Source: Chelonoidis abingdonii
Lineage: Eukaryota; Chordata; Testudines; Testudinidae
Assembly: GCF_003597395.2 (NCBI RefSeq)
Contig: NC_133770.1
Coordinates: forward strand, 3,307,250 to 3,371,249
Length of the DNA stretch: 64,000 bases
Reading direction: 5' to 3'
Shown here: one piece after another, positions 46,890 through 57,891 of the stretch
Numbering within the stretch: the stretch's first letter is position 1
Layout: each line of letters starts with the position of its first letter
Translations under genes and position numbers: made by a program
The notes under the pieces: generated by a model
The model's input: only the letters and a program-made list of their open reading frames with translations
What the model was told of the DNA's origin: nothing
Database searches by the model: none

Positions 46890-48372
46890 CTGGAATCACA
46901 AATATTACACACTTAGCACCTTCTGCAACACTTATATCTTGGGATCTGATTTCTTAACTTCAACAAAAGAGGAATAAAACCTCTCTCCATCCCACTCAGA
47001 TGTCAAAGCTAATTCAGTGAGGTGAACAATCCACAACATAGAAATCTATTCACATGTGTATCTGGAAACAATTCTCAGATTCCTATTTCCACAACATAAT
47101 GGATCTCAGTTGAAATCCTGGCTCTGAACACTGCTGGCTTCAAATCCAGATCAGAATTTATCCAAACCCCACAGATCTGATTCTGATCTCACTCACATCA
47201 ATATAAACTGGGACCTAGGCTACTGAAATTATTCAAGTTATAATGTGTGTCAAATTATTAAAAGAGATCACAAACAGGCATCATGGTTGATCCTCATTTC
47301 TGTGAAGGACATAACCTCAAACCCCATGTTCAATTGCTGCAGAACTCTGGAGAAATTCTGTTCCAGACGTGAGGTTCACAGCTTGGACTGTCACTAGTTA
47401 TAATACAAATCTGATTCAGAAATGTTTACAGTTTTCAGATACACACAGACGCAGCTCTTTTCTGCAGAGCTGAGCAAATATTTGATAATTTTTCATTCGT
47501 ACGGTGAATTCCACCTGATGCAAATCATCAAACAGATTGCAGTTTTCAAGATTATTTGCCAGCTAATTATTTCTGAAGATAATTCCAAACTGCAGCTAAT
47601 TTGCAAGGGCTTTGTTATGAGTATTTGCAAGGAGCAGTTTGGATTGGACACACAGCCCTTTGTTTCAGTTCCGACTGGACAACTTTGACTCAGAATGAAG
47701 TTTCCAGTCAAGGATTCACATTTACAAATTTGATACTCTCTGTGAATATGCAGCAGTGTTTAAAAAAAAAAAAAAACAACAAAAACACCATTTTCTTGAC
47801 ATTTCCACAAGTAAACATGCTTGCTAAAATATTTGTCAAGTGCAAAAGCTGTCAACGCAAATATGAATAAACATTAAAGGAACTTTTATTTTTTCTTTGG
47901 TTGCATTATTCACCTAGTCTCAATTTTAAGTACATCAAGCCTGTTTCCTTCCTCCCGAGTCCCAGCTATGCCCTTTTGCCTGGCACCAGAGAACACCTAC
48001 CTGTTGCTTCCTGCCACCCTTCCCTATCCTCAGACACCCCTTATCTGTTCTTTTCTGCTGCTTGGTTGCCTCACTAATAGCGGCTTGTAATATCAGGGAA
48101 TCAGTCTGGCTACTGAGGGCATGGATCAGCATTCGCGTCACACTCCCTGTCAGTACCCGGCCTTGGCCGTGGAAGCTAATGATCCACCAGCAGACCAAAT
48201 ACAATGATGAATCCTGGTCATGTGCCACCTGAGGCACGTTATGCATATACTAAGAAGTCTGGCTTTTGGTAGAAGACTGCCAGCCATGAACCATTACCCC
48301 AAATCCTAATGAACTGGATCTGAGAAATTCCTATTTTAAAAAAATCCCTATAGAAGAAAAAAAAAATGTAGT

Positions 48373-50482
48373 ACATCAGAAGCAGGAAGCTGGCTAAACA
48401 ATCAGTGGGACCACTGGACAATCAAGGTGCTAATGGAACAGTCAAAGAAGATAAGGCCATTGCAGAGAAACTAAATGAATTCGTTGTATCGGACCTCACT
48501 GCACAGGATGAGAGAGATTCCCACACCTGAGCCATTCTTTTTAGATCACAAATCTGAGGAAGCTTAGGGAACAAATCGATAAATTAAACAGTAATAAGTC
48601 ATCAGGACCCAATGGTACTCACCCAAGAGTTCTGAAGGAACTCAAATACGAAATTGCAGAACTACTAACTGTGGTATGTAACCTATCACTTAAATCAGCT
48701 CCTGAAACAGATGACTGGACGATAGTTAATGTGACACCAATTCTCAAAAAGGGCTCCAGAGGTGATCTCGGCAATTACAGGCTGACAAACCTAACTTCAG
48801 TACCAGGCAAACTGATTGAAACTATAGGACAGAACAGAATTATCAAACATGGTGAACACGTTTTGTTGGGGAAGAGTTAACACAGCTTTTGAAAGGGAAA
48901 TCATGGCTCACCAATCTATTAGAATTCTTTGAGGGAGCCCAAACAAACATGTGGACAAGAGTGATCCACTGGATACAGTACACTCAGACTATCAGAAAGC
49001 CTTTGACAAGGTCCCTCAACAAAGACTTAAGCAAAGCAAGCAGTCATGGGATAAGAGGGTAGGTCCTCTCATGGATCAGTAACTGGTTAAAAGACAGGAA
49101 ACAAAGGGTAGGAATAAATGGCCAGTTTTCAGAATGGAGAGTGGTCAGTAGTGGTGTCCCCCAGGGTCTGTACTGAGACCAGTGTAGATCTACATATTCA
49201 TAAATGATCTGGGAAAAGGGGTGAACAGTGAGGTAACAAAATTGGCAGATGATATAAAATTACTCAAGATAGTTAAGTCCAAAGCAGACTGCAAACAGTT
49301 ACAAGGGATCTCACAAAACTGAGTGACTGGGCAACAAAATGGCAGATGAAATTCAATGTTGATAAATGCAAAGTAATGCACATTGGAAAAGATAATCCCA
49401 ACTATACATACAAAATGATAGGGGTCTAGATTAGCTGTGACCACTCAAAAAATATATCCTGGAGTCAGTGGATAGTTCTCTGAAAACATCCACTCAATAT
49501 GCAGCAGCCATTAAAAAAGCGAACAGAATGTTGGGAATCATTAGGAAAGGGACAGATAAGACAAAAACAACGAGGAGTCCAGTGGAAATTAAAAGACTAA
49601 CAAATTTATTTGGGCATAAGCTTCTGTGCATCGGAAGAAGAGGGTTTTTACCCACAAAAGCTTAATCTGAAGAAGTGGGTTTTTTACCCACAAAAGCTTA
49701 TGCCCAAATAAATCTGTTAGTCTTTAAGGTGCCACCGGACTCCTCATTTTTTTGTGGATATAGACTAACACAGCTACCGCTCTAATAGATAAGACAGAAA
49801 ATATCATAATGCCTCTATATAAGCCAAGGTGTACATGCATCTTGAATAGTGCATGCAGTTCTGGTCACTGCATCAAATAATATCTCAAAAAAATATATAT
49901 TGGAATTGGAAAAGGCACAGAAAAGGGCAACAAAAATTATTGGGGTATAGGACAGCTTCCATACAAGGGGAGATTAGAAAGACTTTTCACCTTGGAAAAG
50001 AGACGACTAAGAGGGGATATAATAGAGGTCTACAAAATCTTGACTGGTATGGAAAAAGTGAATAAGGAAATATTATTTACCCCTTCCAAGAACTAGGGGT
50101 CACTCAATGAAATTAATAGGCAGCAGATTTAAAACAAATGAAAGGAAGTTCTTCTTCACACAACGCACAGTCAATCTGCGGAACTCTTTGCCAGGAGATG
50201 TTCTGAGGGTCAATAACAGAACAAGGTTCAAAAAAGAATTAGATAAGTTCATGGAGGACAGGTCCATCAATGCCAGGATGGGTAGGGATGCAACACCATG
50301 CTCTGAGTGTCCCTAACCTCTGTTTGCCAGAAGCTGGGACTGAGCGACAGGGGATGGATCACTTGATAATTACCTGTTCTGTTCATTCCCTCTGAAGTTC
50401 CTGGCATTGGCCACTGTCAGAAGACAGGACACTGGGCTAGATGGATCATGGGTCTGACCCAGTATGGCCGTTCTTATGTTAA
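48373..50482 (+). mobile_element. CR1 LINE, 5'-truncated, plus strand
   Basis: Same family and start point as the CR1 at 13443 (CATCAGAAGCAGGAAGC). It contains reverse-transcriptase remnants PETDDWTIVNVTPILKKGSR and GDLGNYRLTNLTSVPGKLIE, and ends with GGGTCTGACCCAGTATGGCC. Many frameshifts. It lies in a different intron from the 13-kb copy, so the two inserted independently. A fold-back element splits it at 49564-49786. Confidence 0.88.
49564..49786 (+). mobile_element. Fold-back short interspersed element, copy 7, 10-bp target duplication
   Basis: 223 bp, from AAAACAACGAGGAGTCCAGT to CTAACACAGCTACCGCTCTA. AGATAAGACA flanks both sides (49554-49563 and 49787-49796). Inverted arms flank GCATAAGCTTCTGTGCATCG. 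Confidence 0.8.
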
Positions 50483-50829
50483 TGTTTTTGTTCATAACAG
50501 AGACAGTCCCCTCTGATCCACTTCCCAGAAACAGCTCCCGAAAGGGAAAAGCGGTATGAAGCTAATAAGGGGCAGTTTTATTTCTGAATTTCTTTGAGCT
50601 CCTAGTTTAATTAACTCTCACCCGGGCTCACTTGTTCCCAGCTCTCCCCAATCCCTGACTCCAGCCTGACTACAGCTGTGTGCGCTACTGTTCTCTAGTC
50701 TGCAGTAGGCACTTGTAAAACATGCCTCTAATTCTGCACCCAAACTGCAGGCTTGAGCTTGCATGCAAAGCTCTAGAGCCTGGTTTAACATTTAGTCTTC
50801 CCTGCCAGCACTAGCTCAGATATTGTTAC

Positions 50830-51222
50830 CTTAGGGACTTCTCCATTAGTGCCTGGGGGGAGTCTCAGGATCCAGAAGTTCCTGTTCTTCAGCAGGTTCT
50901 CCATGTTTTCCAACCTCTTCTGCAGCAGCCCGTACTCCTGGATCAGAGTTCCCAGTGCAGCACATTTACTCTCCAACTGGTTGCCAAGCTCCACTGCTGT
51001 TTTCTCACAGTCTATTAATTTCTTCTCAGCCATCCCAGTTCTCCCTTCCAGATCCAACAACCGTGTGGCATGAGAATCCACCTTTCTCTCTACGGCTTGA
51101 ATTGCTGCCACAACAGTCAGGGAAATCTCTGCAGTCTGAGTTTCTCTTTCAGAAGTTCGTTCAGGGACAATGGGAGGTGGTAAAGGAGATGGGCACTGTG
51201 TCACTGCATCCAGTTCTGGACC
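50830..51222 (-). CDS. Gene C exon 2: DUF3669 coiled-coil domain
   Basis: 393 nt, 131 codons, phase 0-0, acceptor AAACAG and donor AAG|GTAACA. Opens [17 protein letters not shown], then [20 protein letters not shown], with one residue (the Trp present in A and D) missing, and ends [15 protein letters not shown]. The N-terminal lead differs from the WDMES lead of A and D. Open throughout. Confidence 0.92.
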
Positions 51223-52940
51223 CTGTTTGCAAAGACAGACATTAGACATGGAGTTGTGGTCACATGGTCAGCAACAGAGAGAAACAGAGCAACAGTCTCC
51301 TGCTCTCAGCAATTCCCATGGATTTCAAAAAGCAGTCAGTGCACATGTCGAGTTACTGCTCATATCTAAGGGACCCACAGACTTCAGTCAAAGGGAGAGT
51401 TATTTTTCAATCTTGTAATTGATTTAGAAAAGGGGAAATTAACATCACTCTCTTATATGTGTGTAGTCCCTTTCCGCTACATGTACCAGACTCTTAAATA
51501 GTATTTAGATTGTTGAGAGTCACAGTATGGATTTGAAGCCATTAAGCAGCTCATCCCTATACCATCCTTAGGTTACATTCTCACTGGAATACACAAAATA
51601 AGGGAGAGACACCTTGTCAGTTCTCAGGAGGAAAACCTGGAAGGCAGACGCTGGCTGCTGCTGGAAATGGTTTCGGCAAGTTGGTTCTGCACTGATGTCG
51701 GAGCAAAGATTCATCAGAAATTCAAGAGGCGCTGTGCTACTGAGGTGCCATCTTTCAAGGTATGTCTACACTGCACTCTCCTTATGGCAGTAATACATGC
51801 CCCCCAGCACAGGTAAAAACAGCAGTGCAGACAGTGAGGCACTGCTTAGGTGAGTAAAGACATGGCAGAATCTTCCAGTCTGTACCCTACACAGCTCTCT
51901 ACAAGCCCAAGCTGTGCCTCCCTTGTATATACTGCTAGATTTAGCAGTGTAGTGACCCACTGTCTCCCTGCTGATGGAGCATTTCCCCACCACAAGGAAG
52001 GCTCTGGCAGGGGAGAAGATCTCTGCAGCGAGGAAAGGCTCTGGCAGCAGTGAACTGCTGAAGTCTTTCCCCGCCACAGTGAAAAAGACTCCAGCCGCAG
52101 GAAAAGGCTCTGGCAGGGAAGAGGCAACAGGAAACGTTCCAGCAACTGCTCACTGCAGAAGCTTTCCCTGCTGCCTCCCCTTGCTAAGACCTTTCACCGC
52201 TGGGTGTAGCTACATACTGCAGGGTGGTTGCGGCCTACCTATGACTGCAGCGTGCAGCTACACAGACCCCTACAAGCCGTGACCAGTGGCGTGCAACATA
52301 GACAAACCTTCAGATGCGAGAGAAAAAGTGAGAACTTGACTCTTTGTGGTGATTTATCATTCCTCAATACTTTCCACAAGAGTCATGGTATTAACAAGAG
52401 AATTCTGGACTTTCCTCCTCCGTAGATTTCACCCACAGAATTAGTGTAATAGTCATTTTTGATATCCTGTCCTGGACTTTGTGTACATGTGTGGCACACA
52501 CTGGTAAAGAAGGCACATTCCACCTAGAGGTCTCTCTGTTTAGGGAGCCCAGTAGATATGGATACTTTTTATGAAAAGCTTTTGAACTCAGGGGGGATTA
52601 AAGTAGCCATACAAAGAATAATAAAAACCAAGTAATTAAATTAGAGAAACAAAGCCACCATTACTAACAACACAGAGCCCTTAAGGTCTGTTAGGATGTG
52701 AAATAAAGTCACAGAAATGGGATTGTGGAGTTATGGGTCAAGTCAACCGACACTTTAGGATTTCACCCCTCCAGTGCAGACTATGACAGAAACGAAGACA
52801 AAAACTCAACACCTGAAGTGTTGGGAAATAAGAGAAAATGTATTATTAGCCATCATTATTAACATAAACATTTCCCCTTAGAGAGAGGAACTCTCCACTA
52901 GTCACAGGGTCCCGTAAAGCTCATTTCTGCCACCTCTGGA
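51223..52940 (-). other. Gene C intron 1, nothing recognised
   Basis: Short intron between exon 1 and the DUF3669 exon. No repeat family assigned. Open frames near 52 kb are without homology I can see. Confidence 0.5.
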
Positions 52941-52949
52941 AGGCGGCTG

Positions 52950-54480
52950 CGATGCTACTGTGTGTGCGCGCAACACAATACCCTGAGTTATGGTTCGACA
53001 ACAAACGGGTACGAACTGCTCCCCTCGAGCTCCGCAGCAGGGGCCCGATCCTGCTACCCTGGCCAGGCTGGAGCGCTAGCTGGTGCCAGGGCGGGCCTGG
53101 CTGGGAGGCCGGTCCCTGCAGCTGGGGGAGCAGCAAAGCCCCAGGCCCTGCTCCCCAGACCAGCAGCAAATGGCCCCGCACAAGCAGCGCTGCCCCCGGT
53201 GTCTGAGAAACACCAGCCAGGTTATCCGCCCCAAGGGCTCAGGACCCTCCTCCCCGTTCAGCTTCCAGCCTGGGCCGGGCCGGGCCGGGCCCTGCCCCGG
53301 GGGCGAGCGGGCAGCACCGCGCTCCCCGGGCCAGGCCAGGGAGAAGCTCGCCAGGGCCCATTCCAGGCTCCTCCGCCAGGCGGTTTCCTGCCCCGCTCGG
53401 GGAACCCGGCCGGGCCCTTACCTGGGCAGCGGCCCGCTCGGCCATGGCCCTTTGTTCCCGGCCCAGGCGCAGCCGGAGCTCGGATCGGGAGCTCGCCCCT
53501 CACCGCGGCCCGGGGGCGGACATGAGCGTGTCCCCACAGCAGCGCCCCGGGCCCGACGAGCTCCGCCGCCGGCTGGCCCCAGGCAGGCACCGGGCGAGGC
53601 TGCTCCGCGGGGACCCGGGGAAGTCACGACGAGACCCGCCCCGCTCCGGGAACGAGCCGCGCGGCTGGATCCCAGGGGCCAGCCCGGCCCGGCCGAGCCG
53701 AGCTTCCGCTCCGCTCCGCTCCGGCCTGGGCAGATCCCGCGCCCGCTCGCCTCGCCTCGCCTCGCCACGGCGGCCCCGCTGCCGGCGAAGAGAGCGAGCG
53801 CAGCCGGCAGGGAGGGAGGGAGCCGCGGCTGGCTGCGGGGCCGGGAGCTTGCGTGCGGCGAGGAGGCGGCCGATGGAGCGGGAGCCAAGAGCAGGCCCCT
53901 GTGCTGGCGGCGGGTGGGGCGCAGGGCAGCGGCCGGGTGGGACTCGCCTCTCCGCGTCTGCCCAGAGCCGGGCCGGGCCGGGCCGGAGTCGCTGCGAGCC
54001 CCGGCTCCCGGAGTCAGGGGATCCCCGGCGCTGCTTCGGCTAAGGGGCTGTCACCGGCCGCCTTCCCCTACCCATCAGCCGGGGCCTTCCCGGCTCTCCG
54101 CGTTCCCAGGGCGGGGCTCTGAGCTACTCACCTGGCTGCCTCGGGGAATCGGAACCCGGGGTCCCGCCCCAGGTGGGCTCACTCCGGGACCGGTCTGGTA
54201 CCTCCTCCTCCGTCCCCTCTTCCGGCTCCTCAAGGGCCGGAGCAGCGATCACGGCCCCTGGGTACCGCACTGCCCGGGGCAGGGGGGTTCGCAGCAGTGA
54301 CACCATCCGACCCCCAGCTACCAGGGCCCGCAGCGCAGCGGGGAGTTCCCTGCGTTCACCGGCCCAGGTTACTCCGCACTCCCGAGCTCTGTCACCGCGG
54401 GGAGACCCAGGTACCTGGCTGAGGCAGCGCAGGCCTGAGGCGGCGAAGAGGGGCCGATGCGCCCGGGGCGCTCCGCGCTC
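52950..54480 (-). promoter_or_regulatory. CpG-island promoter of gene C
   Basis: Dense CG-rich block around the first exon, matching the gene A island. Relative to that island it holds about 200 bp of extra sequence between the first exon's upstream side and the shared CTGGGCAGATCCCG segment (roughly 53500-53690). Open frames of up to 405 codons across it are composition effects. Confidence 0.75.
53422..53445 (-). CDS. Gene C exon 1: start codon and eight residues (MAERAAAQ)
   Basis: ATG at 53445, eight codons identical in protein to gene A exon 1, donor CAG|GTAAGG. Phase 0, joining directly to the DUF3669 exon. Confidence 0.88.
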
Positions 54481-54959
54481 GGCGGCAGCAATGGGGCTGA
54501 CTCTCGGGGCGCAGGGGGGTCTCTCCCGGAGTAGCTCAACAAACCCCTGTCAGGGCAAAACAGACGGGGGGGTCCCTCTACTCCCCCTCAGGCAGGGGAG
54601 CGGTACTGGGGGGTCACCCGTGCTTCTCCGCCGGGCAGAGGGGCGGGCAGGCAGGGCATCGCCTGTGCCCCCCCCCCCCGGGGCACACAGCGGGAGGGGC
54701 ATCCCCACCTCACCCCTTCCGCAGACGGGAGGGGAAAGCAGTTGGGGGGGAATCGCTCACGCTCCCTTCCGACGGGGGGGGAAGGCAATTGCGGGAGAGG
54801 GGGGCTGCCTGCATCCCGCTCCAGCATGGCAGTGGGGGAAGGCAGGCTGGGGGGAGTCACCTGCCTTCTCCAGCGGGGGGAGGCAGTCGGGGGGGGAACC
54901 GCCCATGCCCATCTCAGGCAGGGAGAGTCCGGGGATGGCTCGTGCTCCCCACAAGCACT

Positions 54960-55590
54960 CGCCTCAGGCAGGGGAGACATAATGGGGAGGGGTGGCGTGT
55001 GCTCCCCTCAGGCAGGGGAGCGGGGGTGGTGCATGCTCCCCTCAGGTGGGGGGTGGCGTGTGCTCTCCTCAGGCAGGGGAGCGGGGGTGGTGCATGCTCC
55101 CCTCAGGCGGGGGGTGGCATGTGCTCCCCTCAGGCAGGAGGGGGGTGGCCCATGCTCCCCTCAGGTGGGGAGTGGCCCATGCTCCCCTCAGACAGAAGGG
55201 GGGTGGCGTGTGCTCCCCTCAGGCAGGGGAGTGGGGGTGGTCCATGCTCCCCTCAGGTGGGGGGTGGCGTGTGCTCCCCTCAGGCAGAAGGGGGGTGGCA
55301 TGTGCTCCCCTCAGGCAGGAGGGGGGTGGCCCATGCTCCCCTCAGGTGGGGGGTGGCCCATGTTCCCCTCAGGCAGAAGGGGGGGTGGCACGTTCTCCCC
55401 TCAGGCGGGGAGGAGTGGCCCATACTTCCCTCAGGCAGAAGAGGGGGTGGCATGTGCTCCCCTCAGGCAGGGGAGGGAGGGTGGCCCATGCTTCCCTCAG
55501 GCAGAAGTGGGGGTGGCATGTGCTCCTCTCAGGCAGGGGAGGGGGTAAGCGCTCCCCTGAGAGTGGGGGGCTGCCACACCCTTCCCCTCA
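54960..55590. repeat. G-rich minisatellite, 27- and 31-34-bp units alternating
   Basis: The core TGCTCCCCTCAGGCAGGGGA recurs. GCTCCCCTCA-type starts lie at 55001, 55035, 55062, 55096, 55123, 55154, 55181 and 55212, so intervals alternate 34/27/34/27/31/27/31, a higher-order period of about 58-61 bp. Runs of five or more G favour quadruplex formation. Located upstream of the gene C promoter. Confidence 0.85.
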
Positions 55591-55599
55591 TGCAGGGGG

Positions 55600-57891
55600 G
55601 GCTTGCACTCCCCTCTGGCAGAGCTGGCCTCCCCTCCTCCCCACTCCAATTGGCTTAGCCAGCCCTCCATCCCCCAGGGTTCACCCAATCACAAGGCTCT
55701 GACTTCCTGGGACAGGTGAGCACCTTGCAGCCTTCCCCCATCTCCTCTCATCCACCCGGCAACAAGCCTGGCTCCCTTCTTCCTCACCTCCCTTAACCCG
55801 GGTTAGGCTGGTAATCCTGAGGGCTGCAGCAGAAACTTTGAACACATGGCCCAGGGGCACACCCCTGCAGTAAATCTGCCGCCCCATCTACCTGTTGCAT
55901 CGTCTTGCAAACTGTAGGCTCTTTGGGGCAGGGACTGTCCTGCATTACGTCTATACAGTGAACAGCTCAATGGGGCCCTGACCTGGTTGCGGCCTGAGGT
56001 ACTACCACAGTATCAATGTTATAATTTAACAGTAAAGGACCGTTGGGCCAGGATGCTTCTCAGGGAAACCAGCTTCTGGTTCTACATCTGTGTGAACAAC
56101 ATGGCGTAGGTGAGTCTCAAAGATCTCTACATGTACAACAAGCTGTTCTCAGCACCACCATTCCCTCCCAGCTTGTGTAGGCTGGGCCCAAACCCTCTGG
56201 ACTAGATTTTGAACCCCTTTCTCTCACTGGTGAGCACTTATCCTAAGCTCAGTCCCCCAGAAGTCAGTGGGGCCAGAAACTATTCCAATAGGTTTGGAAT
56301 GGAATTCACAATCAGGCAGATATGGAGGTTACTTCCGAGGATCTTAATCATCTGACAATTTTTTCAATAGGCTTTTTTTTGTAATTATCACAAACATGTC
56401 AAGTAAGAATTCTTTTTAAATCACTTCCCCATCTCATGGTATTTCAGAGCGGACGGATAAGTGCAATGAAAGGTACTGATGCTGTGCGCTAGGCTGAGCT
56501 GCATTTGGCAGATGGTCTGTTTCTGATGGTATCTTTGTTTTGCTGTTCACTTTATTGTGCATTTTGAAAAGAGGATTTGAGAGAATGCACATGTGAATGA
56601 TTCTCAGGGCAACAGCTCTACTCACATGGATACGAATATAGCAGTGGTTCTCAACCTATTTATCACTGTGGGTTGTATATGCAGCCCACAATGTGTTACC
56701 TGGACCACAGGCTGAGAACCAAAGCATGCACCCACCTCCACCAACCCCCTAACTCCAGCACCTTCCAGAGACCCCTCGACAGAGTGGGGCCAGGAGCAGA
56801 GCCTCGGGCGGGGGGCCAGGCAGCAGGAACCCTGGACCCCACTGTGTGTGGTCGGGCAGGAGACTTGACACTGGACCCAGCCACATGAGGCCCAATGGCA
56901 GGGCAGTTGGGTGGCAGGCCAGACCCCAACCCCGCGGGGCCAGACAACTGCCCCAACCCTGGACCCCAGACCTTTTGGGGCCAGGTGGTAGCCCTGGACC
57001 CCAGACCCCCTGCTGTGTGGGTCTGGGCAGCAGCCTTGGCCCCCCACACCATATCGGGCAGCCTGGCCCCCATTATGCAGCCCGGAAGCCTTTAGCTGTG
57101 TGCTAACTGGGCTGCATGCAGGCCACAGGTTTAGAACTACTGGAACAGAGGAATATAAATATTATCCAGCTACTTCCCTTGGGGGACGGGCCCATGTGGA
57201 AGAGTCCCCGTTCGAACCCCTCCTGGAAAGTCAATGGGACTGACTCATTCAGGCACTGCTGAAAATGTCCCCCAAGCAGTCTGTTACTTCAGTGGACTCC
57301 TGGACATTTATCCAGATTTCACGATGCTTCACAGGTTAATAGCAGCCCTGTTATGTCTCAAGCTTGGAATCCATCATTTGAATGGTGCCTGAGACAGCCC
57401 CAAGGGAAAGATGTCCGCTGCCATCAAGAACACTGAACATGAGCCAGTGACAATGATTAAAAATTGTAAAAGAAAGTGAACGTGTTCCATTAACTGACAG
57501 AGATGGTTTCCCCTTTCCAAAGGGCACCTTACCTCCATACCACAAGCTGGGAATCCTGACTGACAGGTCAAACACCTATGAACACTGAAAAGTAGCTCTA
57601 GCTGGTTTAAGAAAGATGCAACTACCTTTAGTGTAATTAATTAGCAAGAGAGAAACACAGGAAAAGAGCGACACGCTTCCCATGGAGCACTGAGGCTGCC
57701 TAGCTGTCTTTTGCCACAGTGGGAACGGACTCAACTGTTAACAAAGCAGCAGCCTAGACCTCTCCACAGATCATCCCACTGACATTCAGTTCCCTGTTCA
57801 ACACCCAGAGACTTGGTCTCGCTCCCTTGCTCAGATGCCATCATGATCATTGTCCCCAGCCAGAGTTCCCTGGTAGCATTTAACACAGCAT
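55600..57891. other. Intergenic DNA between gene D and gene C
   Basis: Contains an old repeat fragment at about 55905-56020 (CTCTTTGGGGCAGGGACTGT) and a hAT-like element at 56642-57142. No exon seen. The 3' UTR of gene D should start at 57891, but I found no AATAAA or ATTAAA within about 500 nt. Confidence 0.5.
56642..57142. mobile_element. hAT-like DNA element
   Basis: The ends CAGTGGTTCTCAACCTATTT and CAGGTTTAGAACTACTG are inverted. The flanks GAATATAG and GAACAGAG match at 6 of 8. GC-rich interior without coding capacity. Confidence 0.65.

Larger units (their letters stand above)
34215..53445 (-). other. Gene C locus: DUF3669-KRAB zinc-finger gene with two candidate terminal exons
   Basis: Exons: 53445-53422, 51222-50830, 46889-46763, 44765-44649, then either 43875-43358 (decayed) or 35314-34215 (nine fingers). 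Both terminal exons start in phase 1, so both splice in frame. With the distant one the protein is about 586 residues and looks complete. The final intron would be about 9.3 kb as assembled, but part of that is artefact. The alternative is that the nine-finger exon is an orphan from a neighbouring paralogue that lost its 5' exons. Only transcript data can decide. Confidence 0.7.

Noticed and set aside
53083..54300. 405-codon plus-strand open frame in the CpG island
   Set aside because: GC-rich composition removes stop codons. The product is Pro/Arg/Gly/Ala-rich without domains and overlaps the gene C promoter and first exon.
54742..55702. Three overlapping 236-289-codon frames with repeats
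   Set aside because: Read-through of the G-rich minisatellite, open in all three frames because of the repeat.
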